Source: Membranipora membranacea
Lineage: Eukaryota > Bryozoa > Gymnolaemata > Cheilostomatida > Membraniporidae
DNA: 64,000 bases
NCBI GenBank assembly: GCA_914767715.1
Contig: OU612065.1
Location: 3,350,001-3,414,000 of the forward strand
Direction: 5' to 3'
Position 1 is the first letter of the stretch; each line of letters opens with the position of its first letter. The notes under the pieces were generated by a model that saw only the letters and a program-made list of their open reading frames with translations, did no database searches and had not been told where the DNA came from. The translations under genes and the position numbers were made by a program. This document shows, in pieces, positions 24,562-43,748 of this stretch.

Positions 24562-27500
24562 TCATGTACTGGCTATAAGGTAATTACAATTATTAAACTT
24601 ACTGCTTTTTTTTAGAATTTGTATCTGCTGGTCTGAAGATCCAACGCTGTTCTCTGCTACTAGGTTATATCGTATTGGAAAGCTGCTAGTCTGGATAGTA
24701 ACTTCTAAGGTTGCTATTTTAGGATCCGCGGAATCATCGAACTGTAAGCAAATTATGTAGATAACAGATAAATAAGGCCATGAAATTTTTATTTATGTTA
24801 GAAATAACTCCAATGAATGTGTGTTTTAGTTCAAGTGTAACATAAATCTTTCTCTTAGTGGAATCCAATAGACCTCAGAGTAGTAGTTTAGAAAAAGAGA
24901 TTGGGGATGCAAAAATCATGGAGAGTGCAAACCAGCTCCTGGTACCACCTCAGCCTCCGTATATATGGTATTTATTGGATTATTCCAATATAGCATTTTA
25001 GGGCAGATTTTCATAGCTTTCTAGGGAAGGTAGTGCCTCCCTGCTGCCCATAGAATACAGGTTTGTCCTGCTTTATCAGCTATTATTGTACACAACAATA
25101 AGAGATCTGTAACTTACGGTACTCTTCAGTCCAAGGTCCGGTTTGTCTTCAGCACGACCAATTTGTGAGCCAGTATCTTGATTGAACCAGGTAACCATTG
25201 TCAATGCAGGTCTGGCCGAGATCAAACATTCGATAGTCACTTTCTCCCCTTTCATAGCCTCTATCTCTTTTGCAGCACATGTTATTACTGGTTTTGCTAA
25301 AAAATGAAGTGGCATGTTCATATAATGTTATCAACATTATAAAAAAATTTGAAAGACAAGGGTTTATGTATTTATTCATTGATTTTCATCTCCAGTTATT
25401 TTAAACTTCGGATTACACATTGAGTCTTAAGTGAATGCAGTAAATATATTTTAGATATGATTCATATTATTTCTGTGGAGTTGTGCCCACACAGTTAAAG
25501 AGAACATAACTATGTATTATGATTATTTTATTATTCAATGTCTGACATGATGATTTTACTCCATAGATAAGGTCACTCACACTCAACTGCTATAATGGCT
25601 TCGCTTGACATCTTCTGAGTCTCAAATCCAGGGACGATGGCAACACATTTGATCTCCTTATCATGATCGTTGGCAGAAAAGTCATAACGATAAGTACCTT
25701 CGAATTCCATTTCACCGGACTCAGTTACTTCACTGAAAATTACCAACAACAATACTGGGTGAACCAGCTGTACTTGTAAGACCCAATGATCACATACTTG
25801 TTATCAGTAAGTTAGTATGACTATTTAAAGTTAGAGACATTTGATCAGTGCTCGGTTCTCAATATCCACACTAGAACTGATGTATTAATCAGTAAAAAAA
25901 AGATGGATCGGTGTTCATTCCAAACAACAATGTCATTATTATCAAACTTACAAGTTTCCAACGAGTGTACCTCCAATATAAAGCTGCATCTCTGGCAAAC
26001 TACCATTGAAGGACTTACAGTTGATCGTTTGCGCTCGATCATCGTCTTCTATTTTATATTTTCCATTATCTACGTTCTGTAATTCTACAGACGCTACATT
26101 GGCTGAAAGAAAAGAGATACTGATGTTAAGTTTTTGAAAGCGATTGATGCAAATTGAGGCTTACAGAAAAGAGTTGTTTTATGTGATAGTGGTGTGGTAT
26201 GGCAGGACAACTTACCATAAACTTCGATTGAAGCTTTGCTTGGGGTAACCACTTCATTCATACCTTCGGCGTCTGAGGTACTGTCACATTTGTACTCACC
26301 ACCATCTGATATTTCAACCCCTGCAAAATTATCTCTCAAGTTAGTATCTGTGTTAATCATCTTTTTAAGCACCTTCATTGTTAAAATGTTTTGTGTAATG
26401 ATATAATATCATATCATTACAATTCTCCTACACCACACATACTATCTTCATTATCAAACATAAAGATTCTCCAACTTAGGCCATATTATCTATGAGTGTA
26501 GTGTAGGTGTATCTATATATCAATCTATGTGTAGTGGAGGTTATGATTCCATCCAGAAACAGATTTTGATATTGATAGTTAAATTATCAAAAAGGAGTCA
26601 AAGATCGAGATTACAGGTTATCAGTTGAATATTATTTTACATCAGATATATAATATGGACTCCATTTCACAAAATATATCACAAAACACAATCCTCATAC
26701 GCTATGCATAGAGGTTTAACAGTTTGATAGCTCAATACATTTAATTTCAATACATCGATTGGTTTTTACGGTTCACCAGTGAATTCATCAATTCAACTCC
26801 CAATCAGCAGCTGTAGACAAGGGACAACTCTAATGATGAATCAAATTTATGAGATTTCTCTTGAATGAATCATTGTATTGAAAGTACTACATCTCACTAT
26901 CGAGGATTGCTGACGGGAATAACTTACCGTTTATCTCAAATGTAAGTGTGAAGGGATCAGCGTCATTAAAGTCGGAACTACCTTGGTACTTTTCTGCGTT
27001 ATCGCTCCATGGATGTGAAATACTACCTCTAGTATAGACACGCTGATAACTATCCACTGACATAGCTTTGTAGGTTAAGAAGTAGTATTCATCAAACGAT
27101 GGTGTGCCTGCATATTTGCATGTTATCGTAAGGTCCTCGTTCATCTGTGCATTAATAGTTCCCGTCGAGACTGTAGTACCGTTTCCATTAGATATTTCTA
27201 TGCTTACACTGCTAGCACCTCCTACAATCACAACAAATAACTTGTGTAAATTACAGCATCCATAATGATCTTTAGCATCTTGATACCTTCTTTTAATTAC
27301 TCATGTACAATATTGTGGTAGGCCTATGGTATTTGTTTGAGATTTATGTATGTCATGTTTCATCAATTCATGTACAGAAGAGCAAATGTAGCGCTCCTGG
27401 CAGCTAACAATGACACAGAGCGTAACATCATATGCACCCGCAATCCCATGGAACATAATGGCAACAAAAAAGGCTGTGTACATACTAATATTACTAGTTG

Positions 27501-29531
27501 CATCAAGGAGTTGGGAGCATGTAGCAGTTTGTGATCACTTAGTTCGTGAGCCCTGAATTGTCTAAAATATCTATTGTAGATTAGACAGTCAACAAGTCAA
27601 GATAGTAGTTATAGGCACTATATATTATTCCTGAAAAGAACAAATATCAGAGCCATGAGAGTATTACTCGTATCACTCTCACCATAGCTTTAGCTGCCAA
27701 GCTATGCTAGGTTATGTTTGTCAAAGACTACACAAAATTTGTGAATCATAATGTACAATTATGCGGCATACAGAGCGTCAATAAAAAGCTAAACCCTGAG
27801 GCAGGTTTTCAGTCCGTATACCAATGTCTATCTATACCAATGTCGGACATTGACTTTTTTGCAATGTTTCTACCCTGAGCACAAAGAAAACACTCAAAGG
27901 GTACAGAGAATTTGTCTGAGCTCCGCTGTCTCTACTAATTTGGCATTCCTTGGTCCTTGACGAGGTCATCTGATTTATTATGTTACACATGTACGTGTTA
28001 CATATACAGTACATGTTTGCAAAGTCCTGTCGATTTTTCACTTCTACAGTTAACAGGTTGTAGTCAATTCCTACTGTATAGCTCAAATGCAGTTTCAAAG
28101 TTCAGCGCAAGCTATAACTATTATAAACATGTATATCTTACTCCCAACTATTGATCAAATGATGTCCTCATTAATAATTTCCAGGTGAATCCTCACAATG
28201 CCAATACTATGTTATGTTATAACTAAGATTTTTGAGGCATATTCAGAAGAAACTCTAGTCTACTATTTACCTCCCTGTCAAATCCATACACAACCTGCAT
28301 ACTTTCACCCTCATTCATGCAAGGTAGCAGTATGGAAACTTTTGATCCAGCCTGTAAATCTATCACAAAAATGAGACATTTTAGACCAGAATCTCAGAAT
28401 CTCAGAATCTGTGGTGGCACATTTCAATAATGTTTTTCTCACGTCAAATTACTCATTTTGAGGTCTACAAAATCATTTCAATCCGTTACTGAACCATGAA
28501 ATGTAACCTAAATTCTTGGGACACCATGATAAATGGAGATACTCTTAGTATATAGTAGCCATCAAGCAAGTAAGGGTGCTAACAATCCATCATGTAAATG
28601 ACAACTCAGCTGGCAAAATTTTTATATGTAACGGATCCTCTGGAGACACCTATCCCATACAGAGACGAATAGCTTTCAGGACATTTACACCAATGAGAGG
28701 GAGTTCATTGGTTACACCACCAAAATTTTAAAGGTTTTGATGCCATCAATATCAGAAAAAACATTTGTTGTGATACTTCAAATTTTCAAAACTTTTGAGC
28801 AAATTCATGATTCTAGAACTGTGTTGGGGCTTTGGTTGATGGTTTCTTGTCTGCAACATCATTCTTCATGTGTCAACATGGCAACATACCTCCTTCCCCG
28901 TTTTGTGTCAAACAGGTTATAGCAAAAATATTGCAGACCCAGGACAAACATGGTCGTGTAGGCTTATGTCTGGAATCTATTACCAAAGAGTGAGATTGGA
29001 AGAAATTTCATTCTGCAGTATAATCAATTTTGTGATATTACAGTTTACTATCAATGATTCCACTCGTGGAGATCACATTGTGAATCCCATTCTATATGCC
29101 TCAAGGGACAGGGCTGTATAAATTGGCTTGAAATATGCTCACAGTGGGCTGTACACTAATTTACAACGGTAGGCTTTTGCCGACATGGTGCACCTGATAC
29201 AGCTCAGAAAATAGTGTACATAACATAATAGCTGCATCACTGCATGGTTGTAGATTTAAGTAAGACTTTAAGTCCATCTCTGACATAACTCCCAAGATGA
29301 CATTTACTATACCAATACTATACTGCCTACGGATCCAGAAAGTGCGGAAACCAAATCTCTTTCCACTTATCTTAAAGATTAGCCAGCAGTATTCAGCTTC
29401 TAATTAATGTTAAAAAACCATACATCTGTAATAAGCAATAGTAAGGAGTTCCTGACAAACATACCATGACAAAGATGACACAGAAGGGTCGAGATAGCGA
29501 GAGAAAACAAAATCTTCATCTTGTAATCCAT
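24562..29531 (-). CDS. Secreted protein with three immunoglobulin domains (375 aa)
   Basis: Seven exons on the minus strand, 5' to 3': 29465-29531, 26928-27221, 26216-26320, 25952-26102, 25581-25732, 25118-25296 and 24562-24741. They total 1128 nt with matching phases. Residues 1-23 form a signal peptide. Ig1 runs over exons 2-3, with first Cys in LTITCKY and second in GGEYKCDS. Ig2 runs over exons 4-5, with Cys in TINCKS and EIKCVAI. Ig3 runs over exons 6-7, with first Cys in VTIECLI and Trp in MVTWF; where the second Cys is expected it has Leu (IRYNLVAENSVGSS). No membrane segment or GPI tail is visible, so it is probably secreted. The partner is unknown. A strong GTAAGT in the last exon could allow an alternative downstream exon. 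The start was chosen for its signal peptide and splice phase. Confidence 0.78.
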
Positions 29532-32500
29532 GTTGTGATCCACTTGTTACTCTACACCTGGGTCAGCGCTATTATTTTCATGTAATCCACAATCTCTGTT
29601 CTCCGCTGCAGTGTCAGTGCTTGTCCTACAAACTAGAGTAACTTGTTAACCAGTACCCCGCCTGACAATGGATAAGATTAATGATTTCATGAGGTAAAGA
29701 GTTATTGTGTTAGCTGATATCTGATTGGCTCCTTACGCATACCATTCGCTTGAGACCTATAGATAATCACAAAGCAAATAAAAGGCCATGCTATGCTAAT
29801 GTTGTTGTTCTTTTGAGGCAATTTGAGAGTGACTATATAAAAGATACAATATTGAATGAAATGGAAGGCCGTGACAATGAATAAAAAATAGAATTATGCC
29901 ATTGAAGCTCTAGGCTCTCCAACAACATCCTGATCTTATCGAAACATAATTTTCTCTGTTAACCCATGGTTGATTACCTAGTAAATCAACATTGAATTTT
30001 ACGCAGTTTCACTAGTTATTCACCTGAGAATGTATGCAAGAATGTAAGCGATTAGATTTATTATACAGTGATTTAATAGTATGTTAGCTATGACTATCAC
30101 CAGGCAACGCTTAGGTTAACCTCGCTCTTACACCACTGGTTTATACTGAGTGATCCTATGACCATTATCTAATTCATATTCACCTATACCCTAACCCTTT
30201 GGTATTACAGCAAAAATGATGTAATCATAGAGCCTTGTCACCTGCTTGCTGTTTTTTTGTGTTTTTATCATGCACAAAAAAAACAAGTATTCAGCGCTGT
30301 GTGACATGGCTAGTACTGATGTATGTATGGGCCGTTAAAACCAATTTGTGCTGAGCTTTTTTATAGGCCACAGATGGCCATCACCAACATGGTGAATTAG
30401 TCAGACCACAGTATTAATCATCGATGTAATTTAATCAGGATATGCAAATAAAATTTAGATTTATGATTGCATGTAACCGTTGCCAGAACCCGGAAGTGAT
30501 TGGTTACTGGCATATTGTGGTGTTCTACAAATTTAACAACATTTATATCTAGCTAGTCTCAGGGCATTGTTTTTCCTCGGTCTAAACAAATAATTATTAT
30601 TTGTTGAAGGTAAATGAGCCAACACTGATATTACACGATTCAAGAAAGGATTTAAAATTTAATCGTAGGGTAACATACCCATCACTCCATATTATAATAA
30701 GCATCGCCCTAAAAGCAGTTTTAAGTTGGGGAGTAACTCTACTACAGCGCATATTTTGCAGGCAATAATAAATTCGAAGAAAAACTGACAACTAAGCATG
30801 ACCCAATTACAGTTGGAACTAAAAGCATAGATTCTGCTACAACAAAAATCAATCAGCTATTGAATCTGCTTATTCAGTTTCTTCTAGTAGCTAATGGCGA
30901 GCAGCCAGGTCATGTTATTAGATAATGGAATTGAAGTTCAGAAATGGATACTTCCTGATGTCACTTACAGTCAACAAGACAGTATAATTTTCCACTCTAT
31001 TTAAGGAGAAGCTTTGACTGATTTTTCTAAAGTAGTTCATAAGCAAGAAAACCGGCTATTACAAAGCATATGTTGGTGTCATGCTGCTATGAATACTTTG
31101 CCCTGTATCTACTTTTTAGCGCGGCGGCCGTGTCTCACTAGCAGTTTGGATTATTGGTTTTTTACACAACTCAATAATCCGCAAACAAGCCAGCAAAAAA
31201 CTGATTAATATTGATCTATGTAAATCTGTGATACACAATCTAATAAAGAACAATGTAGGCTTCATTAAGTCCTTGATTAACTCCTCTACAGATGAAGGTT
31301 CACTCTCCCTCTCCGAGCTTTGTCTCTGAGCTCAAGCGTCACTGTACTGTACAGCTCACTGGTTTCTGTGAATTTCTTTAAAACAGTCAGATCATGGATC
31401 GGCTGAAGCGAGCAGAGTGTAGTATGATTGAAGCCAGTAATGTGTCAAGTTGCAAGCATAAATATAAATCTGCTATTTACAGTTCTGTTCTTGATAATAT
31501 CAGTTGAGTGGAAGAGTGTTGCCTACTTATATCAATTGCTTATATATCATCACAAATTATGATTTATGATTCTGTTCATCAAAATAATACAATGGCACAA
31601 ATAAAATGTGATTACCAAACCCTGGTTCATTCTTCAAACTCAACTCAGTTACAGTTACTGATACAAAGTACTATTGACTCATCACTGCCATGAATTTATG
31701 CACACCAATGTATAGTATGTATGTCAGGTTTTGAGCTGAAATTAGAGGAATGACAATGAATCATCAGAGAATTGTGATGCTTTTGGAATGATACTAAAAT
31801 GTCATCGGCTATAGCTGAGAGCGATTCCACTGCATTCCACAGTGTTCCACCAATCACAAACATCGAGTTTTATATTATAACACACATCAATGTTAGTCCT
31901 TGGTTAGTCATAACAGCCTGAATAATTAATTATCTAAAGGGAATGTTCACTGATCTTTGTTCCCTCTGTTATCTATGATGTATTATGAAATCCCGCTATC
32001 CTGATTTGAGATAAGAATTAATAAAATTGAGAAGTGTTACAGCACATGTTTGAGTGACTCATGTCACCATAACACTTTGTCACTAAGCTCATCGCTCAGC
32101 TGTCTGTAGCCTCTATGAGCACAGCTGTCGATTCTCCATACTGAGATGGATTGTCAACAAAATCCTATATACCTTCCTCCTCATCCAGTTGTGTAAACAT
32201 GATTGATATAATTCATGAACTGGTTTATGTCTAACTCATGTGTTGTATCTGATGCCCTTAGGTAAATTTTACTCAGTGCCTTATAGAAGGAAAAGCCTTC
32301 AGCATGTTATATTAGCATTAGTCACCACCTTTGTAACTTGATCATTTTCATACTCCACATAGAGTGAAGAAACTTTCCATCTTTTAGTTCAATTTTTAAG
32401 ACGTTTCATCCATATTCTGAGGGCTTGATTTCATAGTGTTGTCGATTTACTTTGCATGCGGACATCTGACTGTCACTGGCTAACCGTACCTCGCAGCATT

Positions 32501-34959
32501 CTCATGTTTTTTTGTAATGATATTATTAGGTATTATTGTTTATCATTAGTCCTCTTGATATTTCAATAAGGCTAACTCAGAAGATTTATATTTTCATCAA
32601 ACGGTGAGCGTAATTGGATTCCTAGCTCTGACAGGTCCTGCCCACGACAACAAGGAACTATAAAGACAGTTTTCGATTGAAACCCTTTTTTGGAATGGAA
32701 AGGAACTGAAAAGAGAAGCTGGCTAAGAAAAGATAAAACCTATCGGCAATTTCTTCGCTTCCATGATCAATTATACAAAGCTACTCGTGCAGTGCATGCA
32801 CATCTCATTTGTATGTCAGAAATCTGATCCCATGGGATTGTCCCTGTGGAGGTGACACACATCTTATCAGCATCAGTCGACCATTCCTGTCTATCAACTC
32901 AATAAGCCTGATCACACCGGGATATTATGAGTAACATGATGTCAAATAAGCTCCATATCTGTCGTTGAAAGCATGATTGGCCCAATAAACACTATGTCCA
33001 CGCGCATTGATTATGTTATCATGTATGCTTAGAAGTGTCATAAACATTGTTTGCCGTATCAGTTATGCACTAGACAAAACCTGCTAGTGAAATTGAATTA
33101 GCTATCTCTTCCCTCGTGTGATCTATAAACCACCCTACTTTTAAGTTGAACAATGGATTTTCATATTTATAGAATGAGGAGGCCACCCATTAAAATCAAT
33201 CTACTAATCTTTTTTTTTCTGTAACTCTGCATAGTTATAACAACTTCTGCAGCATCTCAGCTTTTGATCAGTAAAATAAAGATTCAGCACTCAGTGTTAG
33301 AACAATGAACTCTTTCTTTATTAGTTACAGAACCTGTTTCTTTCATCTTATAACATTTTCAGCCTTGGATGATTTATTGAATGATTTCATTCTCTCACTA
33401 ACGCAGAGGTGTTGTGAAAAATGGATGCATGATACTTCCACGATGTAAAAATACGAGAAAAGCCGCGAGCTTAGAACAGTGTGTTAGAAAAACCCTAAAG
33501 CTAATTGATGCAATTTAGGGCCCGACCAGAAACTGAGCAAGCTTCTAATTATTTGAAGTGCGCGATTTCTCCAAGTCTAGCACAAAGCCATTTGGCATTA
33601 AGGCCAATACAGCAGACAAGACATGAAATACCAAGGCTTCCAACATCTCTCCTCTAAAATACTTGCATCTAAAGCCAAAAATTTACCGAAACAAATATTG
33701 GCTTAGCAGTGAGTCACATATTCTGACAATCTAGAATAAAATGCGCTAACAGTTTGTATAAAATAGTGAGAGCATTTTTCTAGTCTTGAGTCCATCCTCT
33801 GGGCATAAGCAAGCTGACCTTAGCCTTGTGCTGAGCTGACCTATATTTTCCTTTTCCTGTTGGTGTGAGCTTCTATGATCATTTACGAAATAGTAGGTTA
33901 TGATCCCCTCACTGTTGACTGCTGACTAGGCAGTGTGTTATAAAGGACTAGAGTGGGTGTAAGCGAAATCTTGCTGCACTCCAGTTTCAAATTCTCTTTT
34001 TTACTGTTTGAGACAACCAGGCAGGAATGTGCCCCCATTAAACTGTGTATCGGACAATGTTAAAAATGATAAATATTCAACTAGATTGGAAGGTACAAAG
34101 AAAACATTAAAAATGTGAAATAAAATATAAGAAAACGCCAAAAATACAAAAATTTAGCAAACCTTTTTACCAATTGTATTACTGCTTTGATGAATTGATA
34201 TAAATCTGTTCATTTTCAACGCTACGCTATCATCAATAATTTTATATAACTACGCCATAAACTTACCTGCTTCTGTTAAAATGGTAGCCTGATTCGACTT
34301 TTGACCTCCTTGCCAACACAGGCTAGTTAGGGCTGTACTTTTAATTGCTGAGTTGTTTTAGTTGTTTGCTCACAGGCCAGGAGCAGATAAGCCTTTACAG
34401 ATGGGGAAATTTATTATTGCCTACCAAGAGCTCTTTCGTGTAAATTACCATAAGTGATTTATTGAACAAAGCTAGTTTTGGAGTAAGTTCATATAGGGCT
34501 AAAAAGCGAGTAGCAATCTTGTTTCAAAGTTTTTTTGCAGCTATCCAGTTAGGTCGATAAACTTACTTTTCTCTACAATGATAAAAAGTTGTATGTGGCT
34601 CTGGCTATGTAATTGTATTGAGGAAAATGTAATTTCATGATATTCATCAATGTATTGTGCTTTCATTGGTGGATCAGGAGCTGTACCTATGTATGTTTAT
34701 GGTATCAATATCTCATGATGAATCATTGTTTTGTGATTTAATCATATCATGAATACTTGTAAAAACTCAGAAAACTAAAATTACTCGTATTTACTCAGTA
34801 CTTTACTGCTCTAAACCTGAGAGGGTAGTTTTTCAATAACTTCAACACCTTCTGTCATGCGTGGCCATTTTGTCTTCATTGAGCGTTGGTTATTGTCATC
34901 ATCTGCTAGTTGTCGTGACTCAGACACAATGCAGCTTTATGACACAGATGCACTGCTGG
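29532..34959. other. Large intergenic interval without recognised genes
   Basis: Upstream flank of the Ig gene plus about 5 kb of AT-rich DNA. Only short isolated open frames occur, with no splice-consistent coding pattern. Small foldbacks (for example a T-run/A-run hairpin near 30249-30285) are present. Decayed repeats are likely but cannot be assigned. Confidence 0.4.
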
Positions 34960-35815
34960 GAATTTTCAGCAGATGTATGACCATGGAAGGTGATACGATA
35001 CAATTCTTTCTAGGAAAGTCGTATCCAATAGTCCCATCGTCAATGGCTTGACCTTAATGAAAAGTCTTCCCACATCATTACTAATGATGGTGTCAGTGTT
35101 AGTGTCAAAGTTCAGCTTTTTGTGGGAAGGAATGTAACTGTAAACTTGTTCGATGAGGTGATACTGATGGCGATTAATGGCAGCTTTAAAATTGCTTTGC
35201 TTTTTGCTAAAGACGTCTTCTTTAGGTTTCAAGGCGTTGATGGAGAGGGAGCTGTCATCATACCAATACTTGAGAATGTTTATTTCTGACTGCAAGCTTG
35301 ATGATTGGTCAGTGGCCAGAAAATAAGAGTAAGATATTACCATCATCATACTTACAATTACTGCTGCACATTAATCTACAATATTATCAGTCTGCTCTGA
35401 GTTATTGGCTGCACAAAAACTCTTTGGAAATTATTGAGCATGCTTGATAAAAGATAATGGAAAGCAAAAAGTGTAAAGATTTATACGATTTATTTATATT
35501 TGTTGATGTACTCTGTGATAGTGTCTAGTAGAAGCATAAGGGTGTCGTCGGTTGATCTATTAGCTTTGTATGCGCACTGAGTTGCATCCTTGATGTGTTT
35601 GGTGATTTTTGGAGCAATCAGTCATTCTAGGCATCTAGAGAGGATGGGTGTTAGTGCTATAGGCTTACAGTATAGGCTCACGTACAGTATAGGCTCACGT
35701 ACACGTTTGATCCTGGCAGTTGTACAATATTGGCAGGTTTCCAGAGATCGGCCATAACAGCTGGTTGGGTGGAATTGTTGAATAGTTAACACACACCTGT
35801 GCTGCAATGTAGTCT
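34960..35815 (-). mobile_element. LINE reverse-transcriptase relic with internal deletion
   Basis: On the minus strand, 35807-35622 reads like RT fingers ending KPIALTPILSRCLE. About 35600-35470 continues ATQCAYKANRSTDDTLMLLL, the usual segment before the palm. Then 35349-34966 gives the post-catalytic part (LQSEINILKYWYDDSSLSIN and onward, 127 codons). Only about 120 bases separate these two parts, too few to hold the catalytic palm, so the copy is deleted and dead. It differs from the other LINE pieces here and looks like a jockey/Rex-type element. Confidence 0.75.
35669..35704. repeat. Short tandem duplication
   Basis: An approximately 17-bp unit (AGTATAGGCTCACGTAC) occurs twice in tandem inside the LINE relic. 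Confidence 0.8.
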
Positions 35816-35954
35816 ACTAGTGTCCATGCAATTCTAGCTGTCACTCAATATAGGCCACTGCAGTCACCTATATCTACATGCGCGAACATTATTACTTTAC
35901 ATACAGTAGTAAATAGTTATGGTCCTCACTACAGAGGTTTAGCTTTTTACATAT

Positions 35955-36045
35955 TCATGGCTGCGGGGAGTTTAGGCCTGGTGCCTGCAGGGAGGGTGCC
36001 TGTGCCTGGTGCCTGCAGGGAGTTTAGGATATAAACTCCCTGGTG
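35955..36045. repeat. Short direct repeats built on GGTGCCTGCAGGGAG
   Basis: The motif TGCCTGCAGGGAG occurs twice, with further GGTGCCTG copies. A foldback (GGAGTTTAGGATATAAACTCC, arms GGAGTTTA) lies at the end of the cluster. No coding role is seen. Confidence 0.7.
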
Positions 36046-37136
36046 CCTGTGTCATGACTATGAGCTGCCATAGTGATTTAGAGTTGTCTTCCCAAAAGTT
36101 AGCTGTTAAAAATAATTTTGATGAAATTTGACCAATTAGAAGCAACTGCATACCAGCAAATTTTAGAGAGTCAATGCTTGCACTTTAGTTCACGTCGGTT
36201 GCCAATTTTTTCTTTTGGAAATCAACAACTGTCAAGCACACTACCGTCTGTTGGTCTCACAGGTTCTTCATATAGGCTAGGTTTGACAAAGCACATAGTG
36301 ATTGCTTGTAGTTTATAGCCCCATCTTGGAAACTTAACCAGGTAAGAATTAAATAAGCCCAAAGTAAGTAAATTCCATTAATATTTTGCACCAATCCCTG
36401 AAATACATCAGGTTAGTAGAGTAGTAGGTAGTAGATAGATAGGCTACTCCCTGATAATATAGATACATAGAACACTACTAAGTGACATATAAATATATAT
36501 TTATATACCTGTTATCGGGACATAAATCACCAGGTCTCCCGTCTAGGGTTAGCAGTCCCCTGGGCTAGGATAGATGTAGCCGTACTGCCGGAATTTGATG
36601 CTGTCAGTACAGCGCAGATGCAGATATTGCGCCTTCCACAAGTTGGCTGTAGTGTGGCATTCAATAGTCAAACCCATGAACATGCAGGCCTACTAATAAC
36701 ATTTGATAAGTAGGTCTCAACTCTATTTATGGTGAGAGTTTCTCCTGGCCCAGCTGCTACAATAATTTGCCTACACTTAAGCAAGTACTCTGCTTGTAAG
36801 TCCCAGACGCCCTTATTTGCATAGCGTAAAAATCGTGAACTTCTTCCCTCTTTAAAATGCCCATCTATGCCCGTAGACTAAAAGGTTCAGCGCGCACCCA
36901 GTAATTTGGATGTCTAGGTAACTGAGTTGAGAAAAAAACTACTGGTGATGATTTTCAACCTGGGTAACATTAGTGTTGATAGCTAATGCGTATTTGTTAA
37001 ATTTATCTCTAACCATCCTGCATAAAATTTGAGCAAGGGTATTGTATCTAAATCATATCTGATGTCACAATGGCCGGATGAAATATACAGTCCCACGCAA
37101 TTCTGATGACCCTCTATATATTTATTTTGTAGAAAA
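36046..37136. other. Upstream region of threonine dehydrogenase
   Basis: A minus-strand open stretch near 36670-36840 and a short TAG-rich microsatellite near 36410-36445 are present, but nothing that I can call a gene. Immediately before the TDH start codon a TTTATTTTGTAG tract resembles a splice acceptor. Confidence 0.4.

Positions 37137-43748
<6,612 letters not shown>

Noticed and set aside
30597-30791. 64-codon minus-strand frame that vaguely resembles a LINE tail.
   Set aside because: No motif could be matched with confidence.
36670-36840. Minus-strand open stretch with some protein-like character.
   Set aside because: It is short, ends in a stop, lacks a start, and has no convincing splice borders or recognisable family.
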